A stretch of 64,000 nucleotides of DNA. It comes from Isoperla grammatica (Eukaryota; Arthropoda; Insecta; Plecoptera; Perlodidae). Positions 47,863 through 60,575 of this stretch are shown here, one piece after another. A model generated the notes under the pieces. The model saw only the letters and a list, made by a program, of their open reading frames with translations. It had not been told where the DNA came from and did not search any database. A program made the position numbers and the translations under genes. The stretch covers positions 8,157,089 through 8,221,088 of the forward strand of contig OX246743.1 of NCBI GenBank assembly GCA_945910005.1. Direction: 5' to 3'. How positions within the stretch are numbered: the first letter of the stretch is position 1; each line of letters starts with the position of its first letter.

Positions 47863-50281
47863 CTACTTTTGTTTGGGAAGAGAGTCCAGTTGTTTGGCGC
47901 AGTGGATTCCCATGTCGTCTGTCATCTGGCGATGGTAAGCTTCAGAGATCAGCGGAGTATCGGTGACGCCTGGGCACATAGTCACCACACGCACTCCTGT
48001 TCGGTCCCAGTAGTACGGAGACTGGAACGTGAAGAATAAATAATATTTGGAAACTTGTGATTTCCAGTATGTTTTCCCCCTTTTCATTTTATTCTCTAAC
48101 AGTAATCTAATTACAATCTCGTTAATTTTTTTTTAAACAATTACTGAAACTGGATAACTAGACATTAAAAATGATGTCAATTAAGTTGTAAAAACAGGTT
48201 TGTAATATTTAAGCTATTCTCCACACTAAAAAAAAAAAACTACTCTTGGCAACAAGTGATAATTACTACCTACTGCAAATGAATAAAATAAATAGTCAAC
48301 CCAGTCGGCTACGAGAACTGATTCTCACACTTACCCCGAAGGAGCGGCTAAGTCCGACAACGGCATGCTTAGTGCCGACATAGACGGGGCAACCAGACAT
48401 ACTCTGCAGGCCCAGGATAGAAGCAATGTTGCACACAACACCTCCTTTGCCCCCCTTATCTTTTCCCATGTATTGGAAGCCGAGAAGGGTGCCACGTACA
48501 ACAGCATTCTGAAAAGAATGGGTAAATCAAATGTACACAACGGAAGTCCTCGAGAATTTCCTTTACGTTGTTCAAATATCAAAAATAGTATGTTCAAAAT
48601 TGTACTGTGCATGAGAGAAAAATAATTTAATGTCAGCTGTCTGAAGTAAATCAGGTGACCACAAGGACCCAGGTTTTATATGTGTGCTTGAAGCAAATTT
48701 AAATTCAAGCTTGCCTATACAAGCAAGCAGTGTATAGTGTAGAGACTCTTTGACTATATCTATTAATTATAATTCCTGTGGGAACTTAGTGGAGGACTGG
48801 ACTGCACGTATCTAGACTTTTGCTTTTAAATTGGAAGGAGGTATAATCTATGTCGACCAACAATAGCTAGTCTTATGACTGATACATCACTATATGTTAT
48901 ATTAATAACAATAGTGTTATTGTTATATATAAAATAGGTGTAACTAATAATAAATAAATCACACTTACGATATTAATTTGAATCTGAAGCTCCCAGCGGC
49001 TGTCATCCAGAATACCGGCGTTATTGATAACGATATCCAATCCCTTGAAAGTTGTGAAAGTATGCTTGAAGGCATCTGTAAGAAGCAAAGTGTCATGAGT
49101 GAAGCTAATTGGAAGATGGTATAGGCCTATGCATCCTAGAATTGACATATTTAATACATCCACTATGCCTACATGATTATGTAATGCATTTATTTGCTTA
49201 AAAAATGTCTAGTACCTAATTCACAAAATAAATTGATGTGTAAGTAATTGCTACGTGTTTTCTTTAAAGGAAGCATTCCTATATGACTGAGCATTACTAT
49301 GTTATAAATATACATTAAAAATGGGATTTAAGAGAAAAAATCCCATGAAACTGGCTGATTTGGAGCGAGGTTGATTGTGGCGCGAAAACTGCGTCACAGC
49401 TAGGCAGGTTTGAAACCGCTCGCAAACAGCTGCGAGACCCCGAGTGTGTTCTTCAAAACGCCGCTGGCGCTAAGTATGGTTTATAGAAAGACACATTTTG
49501 TAGCGCCTGCACGCTATGCCCATCGCAACATCCATATCGAAATCGTAGCGCCGTTTTCAAAATTCAATGATTAAAATGCGCATAAAACACTTCAGGAACG
49601 GTGGGTGGACTTTGGCCGTTATTTAGATCAGGCATTGTAGAATTTTAAAATCTTTCAGAACGTATTTTTTTATTTGTGATTAACGATTGGAATATAAGTT
49701 CTTCATTTCATTTCAAATTTTTTGCGTGCATTTTCTCCATTTTTTCGCTGACGCGTCGAGAATATAGATGATGCTACAAGGAAAACCATGGCATCGTCAG
49801 GAGGTTTCGAAATACTGCCAGAAAGTGTCTTGTACAAATACAATACAATTTGAATGCAAGCTTTAGGATTTAAGGCAACTCTAAAATTTACAACAACAAA
49901 TCTTGTATAGGTGGGAACAGAAAGGTTTGCCGGGCGGTAACTTGAAGATTACCGGGCACACCACCCAGCTTACCGGCTATGGAGGAAACACGTTGCACTA
50001 CGTGTGCAATCACATACAAACATAATGTAAACCCAAAACTTGATTCATGTGGGATGGCGTTCAAAAATTGACTGTTTGATGGTTTTTTCCTTTCTGATAT
50101 ATTTGTGTTGAAAACTATGTAAATATAAATAATAACATAATATAAGAGACTTACATTCAAGTTCTTCCACTTTCGTCACGTCAGTCTTGATGAAAATAAC
50201 TTTCGCTTTGGGGAATGCCTTGGTCAGCTCAGCCACTGCACAATCACCATGACGGACATCGATGTCGCAGATGGATACATT
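47863..50281 (-). CDS. Short-chain dehydrogenase, 15-hydroxyprostaglandin dehydrogenase-like (N-terminus missing)
   Basis: NAD-dependent SDR oxidoreductase. Exons in transcript order are 50281-50155, 49075-48969, 48508-48335 and 48021-47863, GT-AG, phases 1,0,0, giving 188 residues. They cover NVSICDIDVRHGD, IFIKTDVTKVEELEYAF, the NNAG motif in GLDIVINNAGILDDSRWE, the catalytic Ser in VVCNIASILGLQS, the catalytic YxxxK in PVYVGTKHAVVGLSRSFG, and VRVVTMCPGVTDTPLI. It ends QLDSLPKQK with a TAG at 47865-47863. The order and motifs match HPGD-type SDRs of about 250 residues. The first exon(s), with the nucleotide-binding TGxxxGxG loop, were not found between 50285 and 64000; they may be in the N gap or outside the window. 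A minus-strand AATAAA at 47845-47840 gives a very short 3'UTR. The physiological substrate is unknown. Confidence 0.88.
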
Positions 50282-50284
50282 CTG

Positions 50285-50884
50285 GAATAAAGATACCTGT
50301 GTCTTAGTTGCAATACTTTGGAAATATTGGTATTGATAATTATTGGATCTGAGGAATAATGGTTGGTATGAAATCTCGACGAAACGAATAGCATTTCTCA
50401 GTCCAAGTCGTACACTTTCGATTTCATAGCACTTTCCTTGTCCGATTAATCATTGCCCCCCCCCCCCCCCCCCACACACACACTGACACACGAAGCATAT
50501 ATTATGTAGAAAGTATATGAAATACGATTGATGGGTATACTTTATCGAAACAAAAATTAACACGACAAAAAAACCTTTAAAGCAAAACAAATTTCATGGT
50601 GTGCGCGATTTTTGTTTTAAATCAATTAATATCTTGATGACTGCATATTGAAAACGTTATTAATATGGTAGATGCGGTTTCGTGATTGTTGAAAACGTCT
50701 GTAAAAGTTTCAATTATTGTACCGGTATTATTATAATTTTTTATAAAGTTGTTATTTTTGTAGCTAATTGCCATACATTATTTAATTAGTACAACAAAAA
50801 AATCAACCGCGCAAGGAAGGATTATAATGTATTCGAAACTGTTTTAATGTTGTGTTCATACCTTACGAAAGAACATCACATTTT
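50285..50884. other. Upstream or intronic DNA of the dehydrogenase, up to the gap
   Basis: AT-rich with a C run at about 50456-50473 followed by a short CA repeat. No first exon for the dehydrogenase could be recognised. Confidence 0.5.
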
Positions 50885-51084
50885 NNNNNNNNNNNNNNNN
50901 NNNNNNNNNNNNNNNNNNNNNNNNNNNNNNNNNNNNNNNNNNNNNNNNNNNNNNNNNNNNNNNNNNNNNNNNNNNNNNNNNNNNNNNNNNNNNNNNNNNN
51001 NNNNNNNNNNNNNNNNNNNNNNNNNNNNNNNNNNNNNNNNNNNNNNNNNNNNNNNNNNNNNNNNNNNNNNNNNNNNNNNNNNNN
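50885..51084. other. Assembly gap, 200 N
   Basis: Exactly 200 undefined bases, the conventional placeholder for a scaffold join of unknown length. Continuity of the two sides is therefore not proven by sequence. Confidence 0.99.
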
Positions 51085-51229
51085 TAATTAAACCGTCCCA
51101 TTAGAGATGATTTACGATCGTATTGGATAAAAACCCAAACAAGCGGGCGAGACTTGTGCAACGTACTTAGCGGAGGACCCAGTATACGAAGGTATGAGAA
51201 AACACAAGGGGCGCGTTGAGGAAACGTGG

Positions 51230-51330
51230 AGTACAGTGGCGTATCCAGGATTTTGGAAAGGGGGGGGTTTTAACTCATATTATAGACAGTGGAGCCAAAA
51301 ATAAACGGGGGGTCCGGGGGGTCCCCCGAA
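51230..51330. repeat. Fragment of a dispersed repeat (CAGTGGCGTATCCAGGAT)
   Basis: CAGTGGCGTATCCAGGATTT, a G run and GGGGTCCGGGGGGTCCCCC form a subterminal-looking block like those of cut-and-paste elements with CAGTGGCG ends. The opposite end was not found. Confidence 0.4.
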
Positions 51331-53063
51331 AAAATTTTCTCGTCAAGGTCATTTTGGTGCAAATCTGTGCGTTTTACAGCGGCCAACTGAACTAAAATTA
51401 CTACATTTCTGGCAACGATTAATTGCGATGTGTGTATTTTTAACAAAAACTTATGTCTTTGGTATTTAATACAAAAATACTGTATATTTATATTTCAATT
51501 TTTTTCAATCCAATGCAATTTCCACTTTTCCTTTGCCAATAATCAGAAAGAAAATGAAGACTCAAGTCTAGTCAACTACCAACAGATCCCGATAATAATC
51601 AACACGCGTACGTTTTTTTTTTTTTTAACCAAGCACTTAGTTTAATAGTATCAGATACAAAAAGTATAGTAATGCAAGTCCTCAGTAAAAAAGAAATGTT
51701 TATAAATACCGGTAGGTTGAATGTGGTCGCATTTATTGAAGCTTCAACTCGGGGATCTGAAACGCGTACAGGTGGCTGTGACGTCATGATTCAGTAGACG
51801 TGGCGTAACCGACCAATCGCTGAGGCGGTGAGCGTACACAGACACAAACCATGACGTCAAATCCCATCAACATGGCGGCGGCTCGTTTTTCGCGCCCTTT
51901 TATTTATCGTACTAAACTAATTATTTTGAGGCATAGACTGATCCGTTTTTCAGAATTCAAAGACACAAAATTATTAAATGAGAGACAAGGTATTTCAAAA
52001 TCGATTAAAATTTTCATAAGCGTGTTCCCCTATTGTATGCATATTTGAGTAAACGTGAAACAGTGTGTGTAGCACCGTGTTTGATGTTTCTACTAATTTG
52101 CGAATTGTTCGCCATAAAATATGTCACGCTTTATATGGACAATCTCGAGACACATTTTCTCACTTTCCTGTAATTTTCTCCGTCGAAAAGAAAATTGTGC
52201 TAAGGTGAACAAAAGAGCATAATATCAACAACGAACAAAGAACCTCCAAGTATAGCCATGAGCCCTGAATGTTATCTTACGATGGGGAACCGTTCGAGTA
52301 GCCAGACTATACCGCCCGCTATTGGCTATTCGGGCCGGAAAGTTGTTGACGTGGACAGTCCAAAAACGGCATTCCAAATTGGTCTACACAATAGCCGACA
52401 CTTATGGACGGTCGATTAGCATATATACGCAGCATTATCGGCACGTTAACTCTTTACTAGTCCCGCCGATCGAGGCACCGAACAGAACGGAATATATATA
52501 GTTATGAAAAGAGTAACTTCCGTTTGGTATCGCCACTCGGAGCTACACTAATGTACAGTCCCTGACATAAATAAATCAATGAGATGGTAAAATGTCCTCT
52601 TTATCGACACCTCTTCGGGTTTGTTCGTCAGCTCCTAGTTGTGTGAACTTAGCAAATACGCGATTCTACACAGGGAACCGGGTATATCATGTAGTTTTGT
52701 AAGTTTTAGACTTGAAATAAGACATGTCATAGTTAGAAAGTAGAGTGAAGACAATGATATATGCCAAAAATGTTTTGATATACTCTACACCCAGGACTAT
52801 CGAAGTCTCCATATGCAACTAACGACACCAAAACAAACATGGCGTATATACGAATGAAAATTAGAATGAAAATTATGTAAATGTAGTATGTAAAATGTAA
52901 TGTCATGTAATGATAATAAATAAATATCGGTGTCAATCGAAAGAAAAAAAAATATGTCGGCGAGGGTACCGTACTAGATAGGCAACCGAAAAATTGGAAA
53001 TTTTGTTAATCCAGTGTTAAGTTAATTCTTACGAAACTACATATTCTGGCTCATATAACGTAA
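51331..53063. other. Gene-free stretch right of the gap
   Basis: AT-rich DNA with no recognised exon, RNA gene or bounded repeat. The base pattern differs from the left part of the window: the TAGGCCTA palindrome is absent. Confidence 0.4.
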
Positions 53064-54415
53064 AGGCCATATCACATTAGGTTCCGAACTGACAATTGCA
53101 ATCGTAGATTCGAGCTTACGATTGGCGGCGCATGCGCAGTAGCTCAGTTCGGCCAGTCTACGGTTGCAATCTTTTTATAGGCCGAGCTCTAAAATAAGAT
53201 TGTGAATCGTAGATCCGAGTCGAGTGAACCAATCAGGAAGGAGAACGGTTAAATACGTATTGAGTACTGTCACAATTAGTGATGTGAGCTGGTAATTTAC
53301 CAGGTAAATTACCACCCGTAATTTACCAAATTTTAAATTACGGTAATTTATGCGGTAAATTACAATATGGTATTTTACCGTAAATTACTATATTTTACCG
53401 TAAATTACCGTAATTTATACACTTTTTATTTTTATTTATTATTATATTATATTATTTATATTTTTTTAGATTTTAAATTTTTTATTCTTCTTCTTTTTTC
53501 TTAAAGCGCTAAATGCTCCATGAAAACTTCCATGATTTGATTGCTTGTATATTTATATTTTATGCATTAGCAGGGTCAGCTTCCGCCTACCTTACTAATA
53601 TAATAGTACTAATTAATAATGCTGATTTGGTAATTTTACTGAAAGTTTTTTCTTAAGATATTAATATAATGCAGCAGGTGCTGGTGCAGTAATGCTGCCT
53701 GATGCGTATCGCTCATTAATAGCGAGTTGTTATAATACAAAAAATATACAAATACAGAAATACTATAGTTTTGGCTTCTTTGAAAAGTATAGGCTTCTAT
53801 GCAATATAGGTGTATGTATAGGTGTATGTAATAGGTGTATGTATGGAAGGCCAAATGCCAATGAACACATATGCATCCATCCTTTCCACCTGGTAAGTAA
53901 TATGCCTAGTCTATGTATGTAGGCAGATAGAGGGAGCCCAGGTCCTACGTTGTAATTAAATAGTAATTGAAATACAAATGTAAAAGGTAATTTAAATAGT
54001 AAATAGGATTGATATGAGTAAATATATGCCTATAATGATTTTTGTAAGCATTTTTCCCTTAACCAGGTACCTTACATCGTACTATTAAAATTTTAAATTT
54101 TAAAATTACCGAGCATCAGTAATTTACCTGGTAATTTACCCGGTAATTTACCAGATTATAAATTACCGGTAATTTCACATCACTATAGTCACAACATTAC
54201 CTCAAGCAACAACTACTTTAATGGAAACAAAGAGCCAATAACTATAATTATATATTTGTTTGTGATTAAGGCTTATATATTAGTTATTATTGAATTTATT
54301 TCCTAGTTGAACGATTTTAGGATTTTCAGCTGGTCAAGTGTGATTGGATAATTGTAGATTGCGATTGCAATTGGCGACTCCAGTCTACGATTCCTATTGT
54401 AGTGTGATATGGGCT
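53064..54415. mobile_element. MITE with TAA duplication, split by a hAT element
   Basis: Outer ends AGGCCATATCACATTAGG and TAGTGTGATATGGGCT are diverged inverted repeats; inner pairs include GACAATTGCAATCGTAGATT against AATTGTAGATTGCGATTGC-type blocks. TAA is at 53061-53063 and 54416-54418. Without the nested element 53276-54186 it is about 440 bp. The TAA duplication and AG...CT ends match the style of the element at 18912, suggesting the same superfamily (PIF/Harbinger-like, inferred). Confidence 0.62.
53276..54186. mobile_element. hAT-like element (TTAGTGATGTGA ends, GTAATTTACC-rich), 911 bp
   Basis: Left end TTAGTGATGTGAGC, right end TTTCACATCACTAT. Flanks TGTCACAA (53268-53275) and AGTCACAA (54187-54194) match at 7 of 8. 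The subterminal parts are dense in GGTAATTTACC palindromes (53290-53410 and 54115-54170), a pattern that could bind a transposase repeatedly. The centre has no transposase. Nested in the MITE 53064-54415. Confidence 0.7.
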
Positions 54416-54418
54416 TAA

Positions 54419-56600
54419 GTTATTTGATATTTTGTGTAGCGTTCCTGTTTTAGCACATTAGACTCACCTATTCCCTTAAAGCTAGTCGCTCGCGCTAGGC
54501 TAGGTCAGTTTATCAGAGTCGATATATGTCCCCTAGAGACAGACGGAACTTTACGGTGCCCACCACAAAGGAAATACGACATTCGCGTTTGAATCATGCA
54601 CAGCCGCTTCTAGGGGACCCATTCAGTGTACATAGACCATTACCATAATAGAATAAGAAACTTCATTTTTACTTTGTGTCTGGATAGGATAACATCTCGA
54701 CATCTGTTAAAAATGTTCCCGTCAGAGAAACGACTCGAAAAATACAATATTACGAATTTCTATTGACTAATGGTCTCCTATCTTATTCAATCGGTGAAGG
54801 GAAAGACAAACGTTAAACACTCCAGGTTTTTCACTTTCCTAACGAATACTTTATAGTTTATACAATACGTTCTTTGAAGTCAACTTATTCGATTTAGTGA
54901 ACATGGGTGGATTGCATAATGTAAAACGAATTTCCTTTGCATCGGTTCCGTTATCCGTATCTTTCTTGGTCTTATTCGGAGCTCGGTGGGGGAAAAAATG
55001 AAAAGGTTCATTATTTCATGAAACTGAAGCTATTCCTTGAGCTCGTGAAATGCGAAGTTTTAGCCGAGTCTCAAGGAACAATAAGAAGGGAGAACACCAC
55101 TTCTCTCCCTATGGTCCCTGTGGGGACTAGGCTAAGTCAATATATACAGTTAGCTTGAACGGGAACCGATTAAGGCAGAAGGGTAGTCTATAGAGTCTCA
55201 CCATAAAAACCGTTTTAGTAATATCTTGACGATTCGCTTCACATTATTGAAAAAGTGATAACTGAGCATGTTGTGGTTTTGTAAGAACTACAAACTGGAA
55301 TAAATAGTTTCGAAAATGTGTATCGTTACGAGGAAAGTAAGTAATTAATTATAATTACCAACTAGTTTGCATAACCAATAACACACGTAATCATTCAAAT
55401 ATTTGAACAAGTTTTTAGTTCGTACGAAACCACATCGTGCACATTCATCACTTTTTCGATATTGTGTAAAGTTCTCAAAATATTACTAAAAACCGTTAAT
55501 TTGCCGCGGAACATTGGATCGCCAACGTTTTTACGTGGATATAATTTTGTTTCCTAACTGAATCATTTTGTTTTCTATAAAGAAAAAAATTTCACCCTGC
55601 TGGCCAGTCACATGGAAATACACAACAAGCATACGTTAGTGTACGCTCTATAGTAAACAGACGAAAAAAAATAACATTACCTAACCACAAAGTGAAACTC
55701 TTTCCCTGTTAAAAGTTTTTCAGTATTAGAGGAAGGGAGAACTGCTTTGCTCAAGCCTCCTAGGTATGACTACGTAGATTACTTTGTCTGAAATTAGCGT
55801 GTGTACAATGTATGGTAAAAATACGATTACATTTTCTACTATAGTGTTGCTCCTTTTTTATTTCTTCACGGTACATACCTTTTCCGGGACAAACTTGTTA
55901 TTCTACCTGTGGAAACCACGCACCTGATTGGTGGTTAACATGAAAAAATGTATCGTCCCTACATAATACCGGGCCAGCATCCGATCAGTTGCATCATTCA
56001 GGTCTAGAGCAGTAATACTTCCTACTTGTAACGTTATGTGCTCCGTTGACAGAACGTAAGGCTGCGTAGTTATTTCAGTCGCCGCCAGGGGACACCGTCT
56101 AGCCAGAGGTTGACACTGTGACCCTGGATGTCACCAATTGCAAACACCAAACTGTAATTAACGGGAGATGGACTCTGGGGTATAACCGCTCAAAGTTGAC
56201 GTTATTTATATTGTCAAATCTAGAGAACGATGTAAAATATCGAAAAAATCATTTCGAGTCAGGATGGAGTTTAATAATCTAACTAAACACTGGATTAAAA
56301 ATGTTAAAAATATAATATTTTAATTCTTACGGTATTTAAATGGGATACCAATTGAAGAATTCATTATTATTGGTATCCAAAATTATAACTATAATTACTT
56401 AGTTAACGTTTCAAGTCAGAGTTTTCTCGCGTTAAAAGTAATCCAACTTCTGCTCTATAAATTAATTAGTTAGTTCGTGTTTAAGGGCACACAACGACGT
56501 GGTTATTAGTGCCAACTACGAGACACGAAGTTGCATAAAGACTGCAACGTTGGCAATTTTTTTTTATTTTTTTTTTAGGTTGTCTTACATAGAAATTAAT
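54419..56600. other. Gene-free stretch
   Basis: No gene recognised. The 73-codon frame at 54937-55158 (plus) has no known motif. No clear repeats except short AT-rich runs. Confidence 0.35.
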
Positions 56601-56749
56601 AATACATTTTCGTAGATGTATACCTTTTGGGGTACACACGACCATTATCTGATGAGCCCCTCTTCAGGTGCATGACTAATTGTCATTGTAGGTATGTTTA
56701 GGGTGTTGACTGTTGAGACAGTTATGAAGGAGTGCCCGAGGGTTGTATA

Positions 56750-56930
56750 GAACTCAATCCCAGCATTCGCCTTTCCGACTGAGGAAACCACGAACACACC
56801 CTTCAGACGGGATTGCCGGTGGCCGGAATAGAACCGGCGACCTACCGCATTAGAGTCTGAGTCGACAGCACGCGATTGGCCCTATAATTCCGACACGTAC
56901 GTGACAGGGAGGTCTAGGTAGCGACTGCAA
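56750..56930 (-). mobile_element. tRNA-derived SINE
   Basis: Minus strand: A-box-like TAGGGCCAATCGCGTG, B box GGTTCTATTCC in CGCCGGTTCTATTCCGGC (about 56828), then GGTTTCCTCAGTCGGAAAGG and CGAATGCTGGGATT. The last part resembles GGTTTCCTCTGTCATGAAGCGAATACTGGGATT, read in two pieces in the element at 63780-63911, so both belong to one family. Confidence 0.65.
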
Positions 56931-57059
56931 TCATTCCGGAAATTAGAAACAAGGAAATCCGTGACCTCACTTCCGTTCCGACAGACGTACCAGACGTACC
57001 AGACGTACCAACATCGTTCCATTCAAAGTCGTCACTTCGAGAACGATATATACATATAT

Positions 57060-59029
57060 ATATCTCTCTCAAATTTCATTTCATTTGTGACGGACAACCA
57101 AATCGCTGTAGGTAATTGAATAAGGAAACATTTTACTGTTGAGAAACGCTGTTGAGTTGTGAAAGGTCTGGAAACGACCGACATGGGATCGATTGCAGGT
57201 CAGGATTGTTTTTAACTTAATGCTTGCAGAATTATATGTTTATTATATATTTGCACGACCAGGAATAACGTATATGCAAGGCTCACCGTTTTTAAATTTA
57301 AATTGTCCCCCCGTGTATGCCAATCAAATGTCAAATTCACAAATTATACTAAATTTACATATTAACTGCGTTATTTCCTACTCTAACGAAGAAAACTGGT
57401 AAATGGAAATGGCGTGTGAGTCTAAAAGTATAACAGTTCCAAAATAAATTGGTCACTGAACTAAAACACTCTGAGTATAGTATAGAACAATATAGATTAG
57501 TACAACTTTGTATTGACTTTAGTGGCTGGCCGGAGTCCTGATTACTACTTAGCTGTCGCCTATATCGTTATTGCAGAGCTTATAACGGCCGAGTAGGTTC
57601 GATCAGTGACTGTAGTCCTATGCCCTCATCTTTGTAGATGAAAAGTGTAATCGGCCCGGAGAGTCATAATTCATAATTCATTGGACGTGGTAATGACCGC
57701 TATAAGACAGAAATAATAGCTTGTAAATCTTTAAAATAACCTTCAATATCAAAATTTCTAAATACAGCGGGATAGCTATTATCAAGACCTACTGATATTC
57801 TAAAAATAGGATTCAAAATTTATTACGTTCAGATGATATAAGAAAATTTCAGATATGATTGAAAATGTCTCATATTTTTATCCAAACACTACCAATTTTA
57901 AAGATTTTTTAAATATCACTATAGATAGATCATCAAGGCCCGGATATTCCAAAATACGGACACAGAATATAATCGTAAGATATGAATTTTAAGCATATTT
58001 GTATCCAACACTGAACATAGAATTATAAGAGATACACAAACTGTCTCTATCTACAGAATATGTCACCTTGCATGTCCGCACATTTCACGCACGTAACAAC
58101 CTATCCGAACGTAAAGTTTCCTACAAACTCATTAATCACTTTGCTTGTAAAATTACTCTAACCATGTTTGAGCAACCACTCAACACTAATTCTCGTTACT
58201 AAACCATTATTATTAAAATGTATTCGCACTCGGCCACCCCCAGTCGCCGTGGGGGATGGGTATATATCAAGATTTGAGCCATTTAACGTTCACGCCCCAC
58301 GAGAATAACTCACCACGAGGTGTCACAGATTACTCACACTGTGTAATAGCGAACAAGCCCGGTCGGGCTCTCTGCACAGAGATTTAATAAAATTTCATAA
58401 ATATGTAAATGAGCCCAAACGAGAGATGTGATATTTTTAAGGATTTATGCGTCAAAAAAGAAGACTGATAACAAAACGAAAACTATATAACGTTTGTAAC
58501 AGATTGAATCCCCCCCCCCCCCCCGAGCTTAAAAATTACAGCCTCACGGTTCACGCGCGGAAGAAGGCAAGAGTAACAAATCTGGTGAAGGTGAAAAAAA
58601 TTTGCATGGAAAAGACATTTTCTCTTTTTAGTGAATGCGTTTTCCGGCTAATAAAATTAAATGTAGGCTTTATGTAGAGGCGAGATCGTGACATTCCCAT
58701 CCATCTTTGTACCACGTTCAGATTTAAAAGTCTTATTACTCCCAATTCCAAAGAGTTCAATAAGGAGACTGGGTGCAAAAAGCCAACGGGAGACAGACAA
58801 ATCATTCTGTGTGGTTTGTCTGAACTGTAAAGTGAACAAGGTCTAATACCAAATAGACCTAAGGGTGAAGTTAAAATATGTCCTCGCTCTTGTGAAAGAA
58901 GACACATTATGGGTAGAAATTTAATCGTTGTAGAAATGAATTTTTATTTATAAGTGTTTAAAACTCTTGACTGGAAATATTAATATTTTAAGGAAAACTT
59001 GAAATTAGATACAAACCATAGCCAACTTA
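57060..59029. other. Gene-free stretch with C run
   Basis: No gene recognised. A C run lies at about 58511-58524. The 118-codon minus-strand frame at 58551-58907 has no known motif, and nothing nearby supports it as an exon. Confidence 0.35.
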
Positions 59030-59230
59030 GAATTGAACCCGGGGGTCTACATTTGTAATTTCGACCAGCACGGTTCGTTCCTTCACGTTACTGTGCTGGT
59101 CTCGCACCATGCTTTACAATGCTAAGACATCGGTAAGAAATAATAATACTCTATTAATAGGATGAAAGACAATTCCAAAAATGAACCTTACACGGGCTCG
59201 AACCAACTGCCTGACCGTCCGGCCAGACCT
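59030..59230 (-). repeat. Two tRNA-like B-box remnants
   Basis: Minus-strand B-box-like sequences GGGTTCAATTC (about 59030-59042) and GGTTCGAGCCC (about 59198-59208) suggest decayed tRNA-derived SINEs. No complete head or tail was resolved. Confidence 0.35.
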
Positions 59231-59350
59231 CAAGATGCAGCAAATCTAAAATTCATATTTAATACATCCTCTATATTCTATAATCCGCATTAGTCTCGCG
59301 CGACACCGCCAACGATTAAGCGTGTAAGCGCTAGATTACTCGAGTTGCCA

Positions 59351-59780
59351 CAAGATTTAAGGCGCAAGGCGACATACGACAACCAGCTCTTGGTTGTGGA
59401 CGCAAGATTTAAGGCGCAAGGCGACAGACGACAACCAGCTCTTGGTTGTGGACGCAAGATTTAAGGCGCAAGGCGACATACGACAACCAGCTCTTCGTTG
59501 TGGACGCAAGATTTAAGGCGCAAGGCGACAGACGACAACCAGCTCTTCGTTGTGGACGCAAGATTTAAGGCGCAAGGCGACATACGACAACCAGCTCTTC
59601 GTTGTGGACGCAAGAATTAAGACGCAAGGCCACATACGACAACCAGCTCTTCGTTGTGGACGCAAGAATTAAGGCGCAAGGCGACATACGACAACCAGCT
59701 CTTCGTTGTGGACGCAAGATTTAAGGCGCAAGGCGACATACGACAACCAGCTCTTGGTTGTGGACGCAAGAATTAACCAT
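59351..59780. repeat. 52-bp satellite, eight units
   Basis: Unit start CAAGATTTAAGGCGCAAGGC at 59351, 59403, 59455, 59507, 59559, 59611, 59663 and 59715, with a ninth partial at 59767. Each unit contains ACAACCAGCTCTTGGTTGT, a 7-bp-stem hairpin, but the middle units (3-7) carry TTCGTTGT, which weakens the stem. Units alternate CGACATACGAC and CGACAGACGAC in the first four, implying duplication as a dimer. Confidence 0.93.
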
Positions 59781-60231
59781 GACCACGTCTCTATGCGTAT
59801 TTATCCTTCCGTAACGATAGCCATGTCAGTTTGATGCACGACATGCTAATAACAATACGCCTACTGTGCGGCCTTGACAGCTGCCTTGTCATTGGCGGAA
59901 ATAAATATTATGACGCACGTCACAAGAATCAACGAATGATACGATCTAGACAAGCTTAGGATTTAGCAAATTTATAAACACCGATCAAAAAAGAAAAACT
60001 GTAGAACTTGTTTCAAATTCAAAGGATTATGTCACTTTTGTTTCTAATCAGTCTCATATTGCGGGGCTTAATGCCTGTTTATGCAACGAGACTAATCGTG
60101 ATGATCGCATTTGACTAGGAATCTGACTTTCATGTAAAGCGATCAGCGTCCAAGGAAGGATTATTGAGCTTTATTGTTTTAGCGACGTATTCTACTCAAC
60201 TGCTAGGTCGTATTACGTCTGCTAATCTGTC

Positions 60232-60548
60232 GCCGAGTTTATATAAAGTCACAAGGTTTTGTTATAGTCGTATGGTATAGTCGTAAGGTATAAGCTCTGT
60301 AGCACTGATACAACGTTTATGGCATTTCATTGGCTTGTTATAAGCGAGTAGTGACGTTTCAACCCCTGATTGGTCCGTCGCATGGTTTAAGGTTTAGTTA
60401 TAAGAGAGTTGAACATTTTTCAACTCGCTTGTGACTACGACTATGACTATTGCAATGACGAGTTTGTGTGAACCATTGTACGTGATCCCTATCTTACAAC
60501 TCGGCTTATAACTAAACCATAATCCTTGCGACTTTATATAAACCCGGC
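60232..60548. mobile_element. MITE inserted in MetaSINE-like sequence
   Basis: Inverted ends GCCGAGTTTATATAAAGTC and GACTTTATATAAACCCGGC, continuing to CACAAGG / CCTTGCG. On both sides lie related copies of TAGGTCGTATTACGTCTGCT (60204) and TAGGTCGTATGACGTCTGCT (60576), so the host sequence was itself repeated. Duplication length was not determined. Confidence 0.6.
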
Positions 60549-60575
60549 TTTACGACAAGCAGAGCTACCCTCTGG

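Noticed and set aside
50847..51161. Open frames crossing the N gap
   Set aside because: They consist almost wholly of undefined residues from the 200 N.
56645..56690. Hammerhead ribozyme (CTGATGAG core)
   Set aside because: The sequence CTGATGAG is present, but no matching GAAA core strand with a stem II was found nearby.
58551..58907. 118-codon minus-strand frame as a gene
   Set aside because: No recognisable domain, no plausible splice context, and surrounded by AT-rich DNA without coding bias.
59351..59780. CRISPR-like array
   Set aside because: Units are uninterrupted 52-bp tandem copies with no unique spacers, in an animal genome.
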